A stretch of 64,000 bases of DNA from Opitutia bacterium. GTDB lineage: Bacteria; Verrucomicrobiota; Verrucomicrobiia; Opitutales; Opitutaceae. Under the pieces are notes generated by a model. It ran no database searches and was not told where the DNA came from. It saw only the letters and a list, made by a program, of their open reading frames with translations. Shown here piece by piece: positions 54,701-62,814 of this stretch. A program made the translations under genes and the position numbers. Each line of letters starts with the position of its first letter. Position 1 is the first letter of the stretch. The stretch spans positions 17,632-81,631 of the forward strand of contig CANJIU010000032.1 in the NCBI GenBank assembly GCA_947474365.1, in the 5' to 3' direction.

Positions 54701-54935
54701 CGTTGGACAGCCGAAACTGCCCGCTGCCGTCGGTCAGGGTTTCCTCCGCTGTGCCCTCGACCGTGACACGGGCCATTTCGAGATACTCGCCGCGTCCGGC
54801 ATCGAACACGCGGCCCTCTATTGCGCCGGTCGGTGCCGGCTGCCCGCGCAGCGAGTTGCTGGCGGTCTGCGCGCAGACGACGGCGCCGGCAAGGAGCCAA
54901 CTAACGATAAGGGCGGGAAGAGTGCGTCGAAGCAT
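51765..54935 (-). CDS. TonB-dependent receptor with N-terminal carboxypeptidase-regulatory-like domain
   Basis: About 1056 residues from the ATG at 54935; the much longer frame upstream reads into the divergent exporter and was rejected. A good signal peptide (MLRRTLPALIVSWLLAG, cleavage near CAQ) is followed by a CarboxypepD_reg-like domain (about 37-105, 'EGRVFDAGRGEYLEMARVTV'), a plug with 'VGEFLKFIPGV', and a barrel ending LKGTF. It is a clear paralogue of the receptor at 11371, but here with a normal leader, which makes the repeat-derived leader of that gene stand out. It is divergent from the MMPL exporter, with 160 bp between them. Confidence 0.93.
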   Translation of the reverse strand: MLRRTLPALIVSWLLAGAVVCAQTASNSLRGQPAPTGAIEGRVFDAGRGEYLEMARVTVEGTAEETLTDGSGQFRLSNVPAGTARVKVFFTGLNSRTESVVVAAGQATRQDFTFGDQTRGPGSEANGIVQLGAFQVSSSKEMEGSAIAVNDQRFAKNIVNVLSADEFGPIVDGAVGEFLKFIPGVRMDYVNGDPRLITIDGVPPNNVPISIGGFDVVSTGGASNMSRQVALDQVSLNNVSRLEVNRSPTPDVSGSALAGSVNFVPRSAFERSRPTYSYSLAWMWKDSERAFGRRTPGPGFGGEMSYKIRPGIETSAIVPVNKNFGFTVSAGYSEQYSPHDRAGMNWRGVASGTSVATPTKPYLGVFGWYDGGHDTTRHSFATTVDWRPAAHDRLSFAFNYGLFKQLTGNRFQTLTINTITQGNFDATHAWGSASTFPATGNAANNGQYSIANSGALRFGFTATPSLRWFHDGPLWKAEAGGSYGNSRIHFQDVDKGAFNGATFQRNFVQVKFDDISYLNPGRITVTDPAGRIVDPSRLDGYSIVSATSTRKLTQDIARQAYVNLRRDFDLHGVTVAVKLGADVRTRTRDARGVGTETYNWVGNDGVASTTPLKQNGQPNDDSALPFLDATYSERIPTWGLPKQQHADNVKLWADYQANPRHWTRNAVANYTSATNASKIVNETISSLFWRNDASLFRNRLKLVAGVRAEQTNIDAHGPLNDPTRDYQRDASGKVLKSATGAPLLIVPTNAGLAYTQLVLVDRGYRARKEYLRLFPSLNASYNFAENVIGRFAYYESVGRPDFGQYAGGLTLPDTEQPKSTDRITASNASIKAWQARSYVARLEYYFGTVGQLTAGFFIRDFKNFFDSVTVAATPEFLATYGLDEQTYGQYPVATQTNNRANVRMTGMEFNYRQALTFLPAWARGAQFFANATSQRAKDTDDLQDMSPFSANWGLSVTRPKWNLRISENYRGQKRTSPVTGTNIEPGTYSYFKKRLFVDVSAEYFLRRSLGVFVSVRNVNNAPEDEKIYGPHTPDYARFRAREVYHPLWTVGLKGTF

Positions 54936-55095
54936 GACGAGGGAAGAGAGCAGGGACGGTTTGCCATCGTTGATTTGGGTCAGTTCACGACGGCACGCGA
55001 GCGACTTTGCGTCGTGCAATGCTGGAAGCCGGGCGGGGGCGTGTGATCTGGGCGGTGAGCGATCCGTTCGCGCGGGGAACAGAGCACTGAAGGGC

Positions 55096-57393
55096 ATGCT
55101 CCCGGCCGTGGTTCGCCCCGTTCCCTTCCCCGTTTCCGAAATGGGAGGTGGGCGATCGGTCCCCGGACGGCTGATGATCGGGCTCGCCCGTGCGATGGTG
55201 GCGCGGCCGTGGTGGGTGGTGGTTTTTTGGTTGCTCGCGCTCGCGACGGCGTCGCCGTTTGCCCTGCATCTGGGCCGGGTCGCGCAGGGCGGGAGCGAGG
55301 CGATCCGCGGCAGCGAATCGCACGCCGTGATGGAAACGCTCAACCGGGAATTCGGGAGTGGATTCTCGCACGTGGTCCCGGTCGTCATCACCAGCGAACA
55401 GATCCCTTCCAGCGATTCCCGGTTCGCGCAAATGATCGCGGACTTGACGGCGCGGTTGGGCACCGACGCGAGTGTGCGCGGCATTGCGCATGCGTGGAAT
55501 GCGGGGCAGCCGGAGTTGCTCGGGCGCGACGGCCGTTCGGCGCTGGTGCTGGTCCGACCCGGGGTGGGGACCTTGATCGAGGCGGAAAAATTTGTCGGGA
55601 CGCTGCGGGCGCGGCTGGCGGCGGACGGATTGCCCGCGGGATTTGCGGCGCACGTGACGGGGATGTCGGCGATGTTTCACGATCTCAACCGTCGTTCGTC
55701 GGCCGATCTATTGCGGGCCGAGGCCGTCGGAGTGCCCCTGACGCTCATCGTGCTTTTCCTTGTTTTCCGGACGGCGGTCGCGGCCGGGCTGGCGCTCGCG
55801 GTCGCGGCGTCGGCCGTCTTGCTGAGCAGCGCGGCCCTTTGTCTCGCGAATTCCTGGCTTCCGGCCAGCCAGCTGGCGCAAAACGTCGTCACGATGATTG
55901 GGCTCGGCGCCGGAACCGACTACGCGCTGTTTGTGCTTAGCCACTACCGGGAGGAGCGCTCGCGCGGGGCTGGCCTGGACGATGCAATTGTCGGTGCGAT
56001 CCGCCACGCGGGGCCGGCGGTTCTGGTGGCGGGACTCGCGGTCGCGGGCGGATTTGGTGCCCTGTTTCTCGTCAACGCGCGATTTGTCCACAGTCTCGCG
56101 CTGGGCGGAATCAGCGTCATTGCCGGGGCGCTCGCGGCCACCCTCACGTTGTTGCCGGCGTTGCTGAAACTATTTCGGGACCGGGTCGTTCGACCCGCCG
56201 CGGCGGGCGCGGCGACCAATTCATGGCGGACTCGTGGCTGGCTCCGCTGGACGAACGCCGTGATGCGCCGTCCATGGGCGGGCCTCGGACTCGCGGTCGT
56301 GGTAACTACGCTGTGGGGCTGGCCGGCGTGGCGAACTCAGGCGTGGCGGATTGGTCCGCCGGATTTGCCGGTCGAGGAAGAATCGCGGCGCGGCTACGAC
56401 TTGCTCACGGCGCACTTTCAACCGGGATGGATGGGGCCCGTGGCCCTGTCGCTCGAAGCTAAGCCGGGTCAGACGTTGTGGGATCCGGCGAATCAACGCG
56501 CGGTGCTCGCCCTCGCGGCGGAATTGCGGGCGAATGCCGACATCGCCCATGTCATCGGCTTTCCCAGCCTGCTGGAAGCATTGGGTCCCGCGCGTGAGCT
56601 CATTCGCAGCAGCGCCGGGTTGCCGTCTCCGCTGGTGGAGGTCGCGCGGTCCGCGGTGAGCGCCGACGGTCGGACCGCGGTCCTCATCGCCGTGCCGCGC
56701 GTGGCGATCGAAGCGGCTCGGGCGGTGGAGTTGATTCGGAAATTGCGGGAGCAGTCTGAGTTCGATGCCAAGACCGTGGGCTTTCGGTTCAAGGTCGGTG
56801 GCGGCACGGCCATCGTGCATGATTTCGACCTCGAAATGTTCCGGAGCGTGGGGCGGGTGATGGGCTTCGTGGTCGTGATGACCTTCGTGCTGCTGTTGCT
56901 TTTCTTCCGCTCGATCGCCGTGCCGCTCAAGGCCATCGCGGCCAATCTCCTGACAGTCGTCGCTGCCTACGGCTTTCTCGTGTTGCTCTTTCAGGACGGG
57001 ATTGGGGCGCAGCTTCTCGGCATCCACGCCCCCGGTGGCCTGAACTCATTCGTGGTGCTGATGCTGTTCACGATTCTTTTCGGACTTTCGATGGACTATG
57101 AAATTTTTCTGCTCAGCCGGATCCGCGACGAGTGGCGGGTGAGTGGAGACGCTGACGGATCAGTCGCGGTGGGTCTGGCCTCGACGGCGGGGATCATCAC
57201 GAGTGCCGCGGCGGTGATGGTGTGCCTGTTTGGGTCGTTTGGATTTTTCGGTCTGACGGCGAGCCGGCAATTTGGGCTCGGGCTGGCATTCGCCGTCGCC
57301 TTCGATGCGACGATTGTGCGGCTCCTGATTGTGCCGGCGGCGATGCGCTTGCTGGGCCGGTGGAATTGGTGGTTGCCGGGCGCGCGCGGCTGA
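55096..57393 (+). CDS. MMPL-family (RND superfamily) exporter
   Basis: About 765 residues from the ATG at 55096 (preceded by GAAGGG); 55141 is an alternative. Two repeats each have one leading transmembrane helix, a periplasmic loop and five further helices: helices near 'VVVFWLLALATASPF', then 'GVPLTLIVLFLVFRTAVAAGL', 'GLGAGTDYALFVLSHYREE', and in the second half 'FVVVMTFVLLLLFFRS' and 'FGLSMDYEIFLLSRIRDEW'. The conserved 'G.DYALF' and 'MDYEIFL' Asp-Tyr pairs are typical of proton-driven MMPL proteins, which export lipids or small metabolites. It stands alone and converges on the sulfatase gene. The cargo is unknown. Confidence 0.92.
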   Translation: MLPAVVRPVPFPVSEMGGGRSVPGRLMIGLARAMVARPWWVVVFWLLALATASPFALHLGRVAQGGSEAIRGSESHAVMETLNREFGSGFSHVVPVVITSEQIPSSDSRFAQMIADLTARLGTDASVRGIAHAWNAGQPELLGRDGRSALVLVRPGVGTLIEAEKFVGTLRARLAADGLPAGFAAHVTGMSAMFHDLNRRSSADLLRAEAVGVPLTLIVLFLVFRTAVAAGLALAVAASAVLLSSAALCLANSWLPASQLAQNVVTMIGLGAGTDYALFVLSHYREERSRGAGLDDAIVGAIRHAGPAVLVAGLAVAGGFGALFLVNARFVHSLALGGISVIAGALAATLTLLPALLKLFRDRVVRPAAAGAATNSWRTRGWLRWTNAVMRRPWAGLGLAVVVTTLWGWPAWRTQAWRIGPPDLPVEEESRRGYDLLTAHFQPGWMGPVALSLEAKPGQTLWDPANQRAVLALAAELRANADIAHVIGFPSLLEALGPARELIRSSAGLPSPLVEVARSAVSADGRTAVLIAVPRVAIEAARAVELIRKLREQSEFDAKTVGFRFKVGGGTAIVHDFDLEMFRSVGRVMGFVVVMTFVLLLLFFRSIAVPLKAIAANLLTVVAAYGFLVLLFQDGIGAQLLGIHAPGGLNSFVVLMLFTILFGLSMDYEIFLLSRIRDEWRVSGDADGSVAVGLASTAGIITSAAAVMVCLFGSFGFFGLTASRQFGLGLAFAVAFDATIVRLLIVPAAMRLLGRWNWWLPGARG

Positions 57394-57431
57394 ACCCCGG
57401 ATCGTGAAAATCGAAAGATCCGTCCTATCCG

Positions 57432-58790
57432 CTACCGATCGCCGCGCTCCGGTTGCCAAAGCGGCTCGGGCAGCGTCGCGTTCCAGGCATCGTAGCGGGC
57501 GCGGAGCTCGCGGGCTCGTCCCGGTTGCGTGGCGGTCAGGTCGGTGAGCTCCTTCAGGTCGGTGCCGAGATTGACGAGGCGCGGAGTCTTGCTCGTGGGA
57601 TGCGGCGGCTTGCCCTTGTCCTGCATGATCAACTTGTCGTCTCCGGCGCGCACCGCCCAGATGCGGCGCGGTTTCATGCGCCAGAAAAGAGTCTCGTGCG
57701 GATCGTCGCGCCGCTCGCCCGTCAGGTAGGGGATGAGGTTCACGCCGTCGAACGCCACGTCGCGTGGCGCGGGCGTGCCGGAGATCGCGAGGGCGGTCGG
57801 CAGCAGGTCGAGGCTGCTGACGGCGCGGTCGTAGATTTTTCCGGCGGGCAGCTTCGCCTTCCATTGCACGAGAAAGGGCACGCGGATGCCGCCCTCGAAC
57901 ATCGTGCCCTTTTCGCCGGAGAGCGGCGTGTTGAGCGAGCCGTTGCGCTCCAAGGGGCCGCCATTGTCGCTGAGAAAGACGATGAGCGTGTTATTCTCGA
58001 GTCCGTCGCGACGGAGCTGATCGAGGACCTCACCGACGGCGTCGTCGAGGCCTGAAACCATCGCGGCGTAGGTGCGACGCATCGGGTCCGGGATGTGGGC
58101 GAAGCGCGCGAGGAGCTTGGCCGTGGCCTGCTGGGGAATGTGGGGAGCGTTGAATGCGAGGTAGAGGAACCACGGCCGCTCCTTGTGGCGGTGGATGAAC
58201 GTGGCGGCCTCGTGTCCGAGGACGGTGGTGAGATAGCGCGATTCGTCGCGCTCCTTGCCGGTGGCGCCGACGGGTGTGCGGTTGCGCTGGAGCAGATTGT
58301 CCGGGCGCCAGTCCGCGAGATAGTCGTGGGAGCCGCCGAGGAAACCGAAGAATTCGTCGAAGCCGCGCGCGAGCGGATGAAATCGTTCCATGTTGCCGAG
58401 GTGCCATTTGCCGATGATGCCCGTGTGATAGCCGCCGGGCTTGATGAGCTGCGGAAACGTTTTCTCGGTAACGGGCAGGCCCTTCTCTTCCGATGGCCCG
58501 TTGCCCTCCCAGTTGATCTCGTGGCCGAAGCGCGACTGCGAGCGGCCCGTCATCAACCCCGCGCGGCTGGGCGAGCACATGCACGAGGAGACGTAGCCGC
58601 TGGTGCAGCGCACGCCGTTCTTGGCGAGCGTGTCGATGTTGGGTGTCGGGATTTCCTTTGAACCCTGGACGCTGAGATCCCCGTAGCCGAGATCGTCGGC
58701 GACGATAAGAAGGATGTTCGGCTTTTCGCTGGCAGAAAATAGGGTTCCGGCAAGACAGAGGAAGGCGGCAAACGGAAGGAAGCGGTACAT
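57432..58790 (-). CDS. Type I sulfatase, exported
   Basis: About 452 residues from the ATG at 58790 with a signal peptide MYRFLPFAAFLCLAG ending near SAS (about 20). The metal-binding block is 'IVADDLGYGD' (about 29-38), and the activation signature is C72-S-P-S-R76, continuing AGLMTG, the canonical form. 'GKWHLGN' and 'LSDNGGP' provide further active-site residues. Unlike the sulfatase at 9812 it has no receptor adjacent on its strand and no copy of the shared promoter block was seen upstream. It would desulfate a sulfated saccharide or aryl compound. Maturation requires a formylglycine enzyme elsewhere. Confidence 0.93.
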   Translation of the reverse strand: MYRFLPFAAFLCLAGTLFSASEKPNILLIVADDLGYGDLSVQGSKEIPTPNIDTLAKNGVRCTSGYVSSCMCSPSRAGLMTGRSQSRFGHEINWEGNGPSEEKGLPVTEKTFPQLIKPGGYHTGIIGKWHLGNMERFHPLARGFDEFFGFLGGSHDYLADWRPDNLLQRNRTPVGATGKERDESRYLTTVLGHEAATFIHRHKERPWFLYLAFNAPHIPQQATAKLLARFAHIPDPMRRTYAAMVSGLDDAVGEVLDQLRRDGLENNTLIVFLSDNGGPLERNGSLNTPLSGEKGTMFEGGIRVPFLVQWKAKLPAGKIYDRAVSSLDLLPTALAISGTPAPRDVAFDGVNLIPYLTGERRDDPHETLFWRMKPRRIWAVRAGDDKLIMQDKGKPPHPTSKTPRLVNLGTDLKELTDLTATQPGRARELRARYDAWNATLPEPLWQPERGDR

Positions 58791-58854
58791 GGGGCTAGTT
58801 GTCGTCAGCACTTTGCCGACCGGCCAGGCGGGGACAAGGAGGAGGTTTTCCTTT

Positions 58855-59436
58855 TCAGGCGTTTCGGCCCGATCCGTCACTCCCGACCGGTTGCACGAGC
58901 CGCACCGTCATCCGGGAGAGCCGTTCGAGCACGCGGCGCTCCGCGCGCAGCGGCCACCAATCGTAGAGATAGATCTGCAGCGGGCGCCACATCGCGACCC
59001 AGCCGCCGATGGTCAGTCCCTCCTTGGCGATTTTCGCAAACGTCCCGTGTCCGATCGTGCCGAACAACTCGCTGACCATCAGGCAGGCGGCGAGGAAGAG
59101 CAGTCCGACGATCAGGCTGGTGCGACCGTTGCGCATCATCAGCCGGAATTCGTGCTGCTTCATCTCCGCCCGGTGAGCGAAGTAATGTTGCACGGCGTTC
59201 TCGACATCCGCAGCGCGGGCGGGCGGTGGCGGGGTGGAAAGCTGGATCGTTAACTCCAGTTCATGGGCCGAAGAGAGCTCACGGGCCCAGCTCACGATGA
59301 ACTCTTCCGCGTCGGCATCGAGATCGCGGTCGTGGAACGGCGACGGATCCATCGAGTTGAACAGCTGGGCGAGTTCGCGCAGCTGCAACTTCATCGGGAG
59401 CGGCGGCGGCGGGTTCATGGCGCGCTGGTCGTTCAT
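58855..59436 (-). CDS. Small membrane protein of unknown function, 193 aa
   Basis: Not recognised as a named family. An N-terminal soluble part (about 1-95; 'DADAEEFIVSWARELSSAHELEL') is followed by two transmembrane helices at about 106-126 ('TSLIVGLLFLAACLMVSEL') and 138-155 ('GLTIGGWVAMWRPLQIYLY'), and a basic C-terminus ('RRVLERLSRMTVRLV'). Helix pairing by a short loop suggests the soluble domain and the tail are on the same face, probably cytoplasmic. It precedes the sulfatase by 64 bp on the same strand; a functional link is only a possibility. Confidence 0.72.
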   Translation of the reverse strand: MNDQRAMNPPPPLPMKLQLRELAQLFNSMDPSPFHDRDLDADAEEFIVSWARELSSAHELELTIQLSTPPPPARAADVENAVQHYFAHRAEMKQHEFRLMMRNGRTSLIVGLLFLAACLMVSELFGTIGHGTFAKIAKEGLTIGGWVAMWRPLQIYLYDWWPLRAERRVLERLSRMTVRLVQPVGSDGSGRNA

Positions 59437-59481
59437 TCGGTTAAGGAATGACTTTCCGCCAGGACGTCAAAACCCGGTCAG

Positions 59482-59724
59482 TCACTCGTCAACCCAAAGA
59501 GCGGCATCCGAGGCTGGCATGGTGAATCCCCGTCGGGGCGGCCTTGGGGGCACGGAAGGACCCGGCCCAGCGATGGTGGGGCGCGGACGTGACTCAAGCC
59601 AATTGCCTGGGCAGTCGGTCGAGGTCGACCCGCCGATCGAATCATCGCGGCGGAGCGGGGCTTCAACCACCGCCCGGTCCTGCTGGACCGGGGTGGTCGT
59701 GGCGGCAGGGGCGTTGGTTTTCAT
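59482..59724 (-). CDS. Small Pro-rich hypothetical protein (uncertain)
   Basis: An 80-residue frame starting at an ATG and ending TAG/TGA-type stop, lying alone in the roughly 400-bp gap between the UspA gene and the small membrane protein. It is rich in Pro, Thr and Arg ('RPRPTIAGPGPSVPPRPP'), with no signal peptide, membrane segment or recognised family. Overlapping frames on the opposite strand are also open, a frequent artefact of high GC. Real coding status is doubtful. Confidence 0.3.
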   Translation of the reverse strand: MKTNAPAATTTPVQQDRAVVEAPLRRDDSIGGSTSTDCPGNWLESRPRPTIAGPGPSVPPRPPRRGFTMPASDAALWVDE

Positions 59725-59840
59725 GGGGTGAAGGATGGCTGGGTTAGCATCGCAACTATTCCGCCAATTGCTTCGCAGATCTTGGCCGGATCCGCGCAGC
59801 CATTGTCCTCGCGTTTCTTCACCGCAGCTGGATTTCCAGG

Positions 59841-60302
59841 CTAACGCTTTGACTTACCCGTCTGTTTTGGTGGCGGGGGTACGACTAGCACCGGGCACGG
59901 GGCGCGTTTCAGGACGGCGCTGGCGGTACTTCCAACGAGAAGGTCGTAGAAGGCGGTGTGCCCGTGCGACCCCATCACGATGTAATCGGCGCCGAGTTGC
60001 TTCGCCTGCTCGCTGATCAACACCGCCGGAACACCCATCAACTGGACTGAGTCGGCCTTGAGGAAGCTCGCTTCCAATCCGTCTTCGAGCGCTGCGAGTT
60101 TCCGCGCCGCATCCCGAGCTGCGGCCTTATTGATTTCGTCGATGTTTTCCACAAACCCGGCGGCGTCCGCTCCGATGGCGACGGGTTGGGTGACGTTGAG
60201 CAGGACGATCCGACCGTCGAACGAACGGGCGAGCGCGGAGGCTTCCGTGATTACCCGTTCCGTGACCGATGAGAAATCAACCGGGGCAAGAATCGTTTTC
60301 AT
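59841..60302 (-). CDS. Universal stress protein (UspA family)
   Basis: A 153-residue single-domain UspA protein. The N-terminal strand 'KTILAPVDFS' and the ATP-binding-type motif 'MGSHGHTAFYDLLVGSTASAVLKRAPCPVLVV' (about 110-141; G-x2-G-x9-G-S/T arrangement) are clear. It therefore likely binds ATP, as in the MJ0577-type subgroup. It acts in the cytoplasm, and such proteins often respond to redox or energy stress. It lies downstream of the porin/cytochrome pair but beyond a strong terminator, so it should have its own promoter. Confidence 0.93.
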   Translation of the reverse strand: MKTILAPVDFSSVTERVITEASALARSFDGRIVLLNVTQPVAIGADAAGFVENIDEINKAAARDAARKLAALEDGLEASFLKADSVQLMGVPAVLISEQAKQLGADYIVMGSHGHTAFYDLLVGSTASAVLKRAPCPVLVVPPPPKQTGKSKR

Positions 60303-60497
60303 GGTTGGAGGTGTGAGGGTGCGAATGTAGGTCGCATTCGCCTGCTTCGCTCCGCGGCGATTGTCATTCCAGCCGCGTGCTTTGTAGCCGGAGCGTGGGA
60401 GAGGGCGCTTTTGCGCCTGAGGGCTGTCGCAGTAGTCACCATCGCAACGCGGTCTGGTTTATCTTCGAATCCTTCCTGCTCTTTGGCCAGTCCGGGC

Positions 60498-60541
60498 AAA
60501 AAAACGCCGGCCGCGGTGCACCCACATGCACTGCGGCCGGC
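60498..60541 (-). terminator. Rho-independent terminator for the porin/cytochrome operon
   Basis: On the minus strand, a 15-bp GC-rich stem with a single G-T type mismatch (60527-60541 with 60506-60520) and a six-base loop is followed by a run of seven T (60504-60498). It begins about 42 bp after the stop codon of the porin gene. This is the only textbook intrinsic terminator seen in the window. Confidence 0.9.
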
Positions 60542-60582
60542 TCTACTTGGGGGTAACTAAAGTTTGGAACCGTAACTGGGTC

Positions 60583-62796
60583 TTAGAACGCGTGCTCGAG
60601 TGACACGTAGGCGAGCGGACCGTGGAAGTCGCTGTTGCCACCCGCGGTGTCGTTGCGGCGATCCAGATAACCCACCTTGGCGCTGCCGAGCAGCTTGTCG
60701 GAGAACTTGTGCTTCACCCCGACGTAGAGGCCGTATTCGCGGGCGCCTGCCCCGTAGGGATCCGTGGCGGCAGCGAGGGCTGGATTGTAGTTGTTCGCCC
60801 GATAGTAGGTGCCCTGCACCATGGCGTCGGTCTGCTTGTCGACCACGAAGCCGGCGAGGACGTTGCCGTTCCAGTAGTTGTTGTCGGCGTTGTGCAGGAC
60901 GTCGTTGGCGGTGCCACCGGCGCGGGGATAGGCGGTGCTCGTCTTGTCGAACACCACGTTCACGTTGGCCTGCATGTAGAACAGCTTGGTCGGGTTCCAG
61001 TTGATCGTTTCTCCGATGTGGTAGCGCTTGGAGTCGTTTGAGTCGCCCGTGATGTAGCCGTCTTCGGCGACCTCGGCCTTGCCGCGTTGCTGCACGTAGC
61101 GCGTGGTGAACGACAGGGTGGGCGAGAGTTTCGCGATGGCGGTGACCCGCGCGCCGTAGATGTCGTAGTCGAGCACGTAGTAGCTGCCCAAGCTGGTGCC
61201 GTAGCCGTTGAAGTTGTTCTCATGGTCACGGCTGAAGAACTCGGCCCGGAGCGTCAGCATCGGAGAGACCGTCCAGTTTGCGCCGATTTTGAAATTGGCG
61301 TGCTTCTCCTTGACCTTGTCGTTCACGATCACCGCCGGGCTGAGGACAACCGGGCCGGCTGTGGATGTCGTAATGCCAACGTAACGCAGTTGTTCGTCGC
61401 CGGGCGAGGTCCGATAGTCCCACGCCGCGTAGAGCGCCATGCTCTTGATGCCCGTGTAGCGGACATCGACCTCGGGGGTCCAGACTTTCTCATCGATCGA
61501 CGAGGAGTTGGCCCCGGTGAGCGGAACCGGGGTGATCACACCCGTGGTTTGATTGACCATCGTGCTGATATAGTTGGCGGTCGAAGCGGCTGACGAGGAA
61601 TAGTCCTCTCCCTTGAAGGCCAGGGAAAGACGCAGTTCCTTCATCGGCCTGGCGTCGATCCCGACGACGCCGGTGAGAACGTCGACGTCCAAGGTGCCCG
61701 TGCTGTTGAGCGAGTAGGGAGGCCGGCCGGCCGGAGTGAAGGCGCCGACCTGACTTGCGAGGCCGGTCAGGGTCTGGATCTTGGCGGTGATCAGACGTGA
61801 GCCAGTGGTGTCGCCATCCGACCGGCGATGACTCGCGGTCGCATACACGTTTACCTGATCGTTCACGGCGGTCTCGACCTTGCCCATGAAGGTGAGGCCC
61901 TTCAGGGTCAGACCTTGTTGATCAAAGCCCTTGTTCTCGTTGTTCGCGAGCAGCGCCGGGACGAGAGTCGGGGGATTGGCGGGAATGGCCGGGAAGGGTT
62001 TGAGTTCGCCCGGGTAACGGTCAACCGAGCGCAGATTCAGGTTGTTTACCCGGTCGCCGATGACGGAGAACGACATCGTCGTGTGCCCGATGCTGTGCCG
62101 GACGGAGGCTTCCATCACCTCGTGACGCTCGCCGAGTTGGATATAGGCCGGAATGATTTTGCGGTTGGCCGAGATCAGGTTCAGCGCGGCCACCGAGGAA
62201 ATCGGCACGCCGGTTTGGTCGGTGTCGCCCCAGATCGTGGAGCTCTTGCGACCGCTGCGCGTCTCGTTGGTGTAACGGAACGTGAAGACGGGCGCCTTTG
62301 GCATCGCGATGGTGGCGTTGGCGAAGAATTTTCCGCGATCGACGTAGAGGGCGCGCGCGTAGATTGGCAGCCAGGCATTGTTCAAGGGGAAGAACCCGCC
62401 CGCGCCGTCGTAGAAGGTCCGGAACCGCTTGTAGCCGGCCTCGAACGATCCGACCTCGTTTTTCGTGACGCGGAACTGCGCCAGGTAGTCTTCCATGCCG
62501 GGGAGCGCGCGACCGTCGATCTGCAGCGTGCTGACCTTGGAGAGTTCCTTGGTGTAGTTCAGCGACTCGATGCCGCCGAAGCCGGTCTTGGGCACTTGCT
62601 TCGCGGTTTGCGACGCGGCCTTGTTGCCGTTGAAGTCGTTGACCTGGCCTGAGACCTTGATGGTGTTTTCGTCGGTGAGTGCGAGCGCGTCGGATTCCGC
62701 TTTCGCGGTATCGGCGGCGCGCGCGGCGCAGAGAACGAAGCAGGCGCCAGCCAGAAGGCCAGCCGTGCGGAAGAGAGAGAAAGATTTCACGTTCAT
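60583..62796 (-). CDS. MtrB/PioB-family outer-membrane porin (decaheme-associated type)
   Basis: A 737-residue beta-barrel protein with a signal peptide (about 1-27, 'LLAGACFVLCAARA'). Repeated amphipathic strands with Tyr/Arg/Trp and long charged loops, 'GIESLNYTKELS' near residue 75, repeated '..F.GEDYSS..' segments, and a final strand 'LAYVSLEHAF' with terminal Phe fit the MtrB/PioB porin family, which encloses a multiheme cytochrome to carry electrons across the outer membrane. The adjacent upstream gene encodes exactly such a cytochrome (18 bp away). No CxxC motif is visible in the N-terminus of the mature protein. The family call is fairly strong; electron transfer is inferred from the pair. 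Confidence 0.82.
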   Translation of the reverse strand: MNVKSFSLFRTAGLLAGACFVLCAARAADTAKAESDALALTDENTIKVSGQVNDFNGNKAASQTAKQVPKTGFGGIESLNYTKELSKVSTLQIDGRALPGMEDYLAQFRVTKNEVGSFEAGYKRFRTFYDGAGGFFPLNNAWLPIYARALYVDRGKFFANATIAMPKAPVFTFRYTNETRSGRKSSTIWGDTDQTGVPISSVAALNLISANRKIIPAYIQLGERHEVMEASVRHSIGHTTMSFSVIGDRVNNLNLRSVDRYPGELKPFPAIPANPPTLVPALLANNENKGFDQQGLTLKGLTFMGKVETAVNDQVNVYATASHRRSDGDTTGSRLITAKIQTLTGLASQVGAFTPAGRPPYSLNSTGTLDVDVLTGVVGIDARPMKELRLSLAFKGEDYSSSAASTANYISTMVNQTTGVITPVPLTGANSSSIDEKVWTPEVDVRYTGIKSMALYAAWDYRTSPGDEQLRYVGITTSTAGPVVLSPAVIVNDKVKEKHANFKIGANWTVSPMLTLRAEFFSRDHENNFNGYGTSLGSYYVLDYDIYGARVTAIAKLSPTLSFTTRYVQQRGKAEVAEDGYITGDSNDSKRYHIGETINWNPTKLFYMQANVNVVFDKTSTAYPRAGGTANDVLHNADNNYWNGNVLAGFVVDKQTDAMVQGTYYRANNYNPALAAATDPYGAGAREYGLYVGVKHKFSDKLLGSAKVGYLDRRNDTAGGNSDFHGPLAYVSLEHAF

Positions 62797-62814
62797 GGCT
62801 TTGTTTTGGCTGGG

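Noticed and set aside
57398..57422. CGGATC/GATCCG inverted repeat between the MMPL and sulfatase genes as a bidirectional terminator
   Set aside because: Only a 6-bp stem with a long loop and no T-run on either strand.
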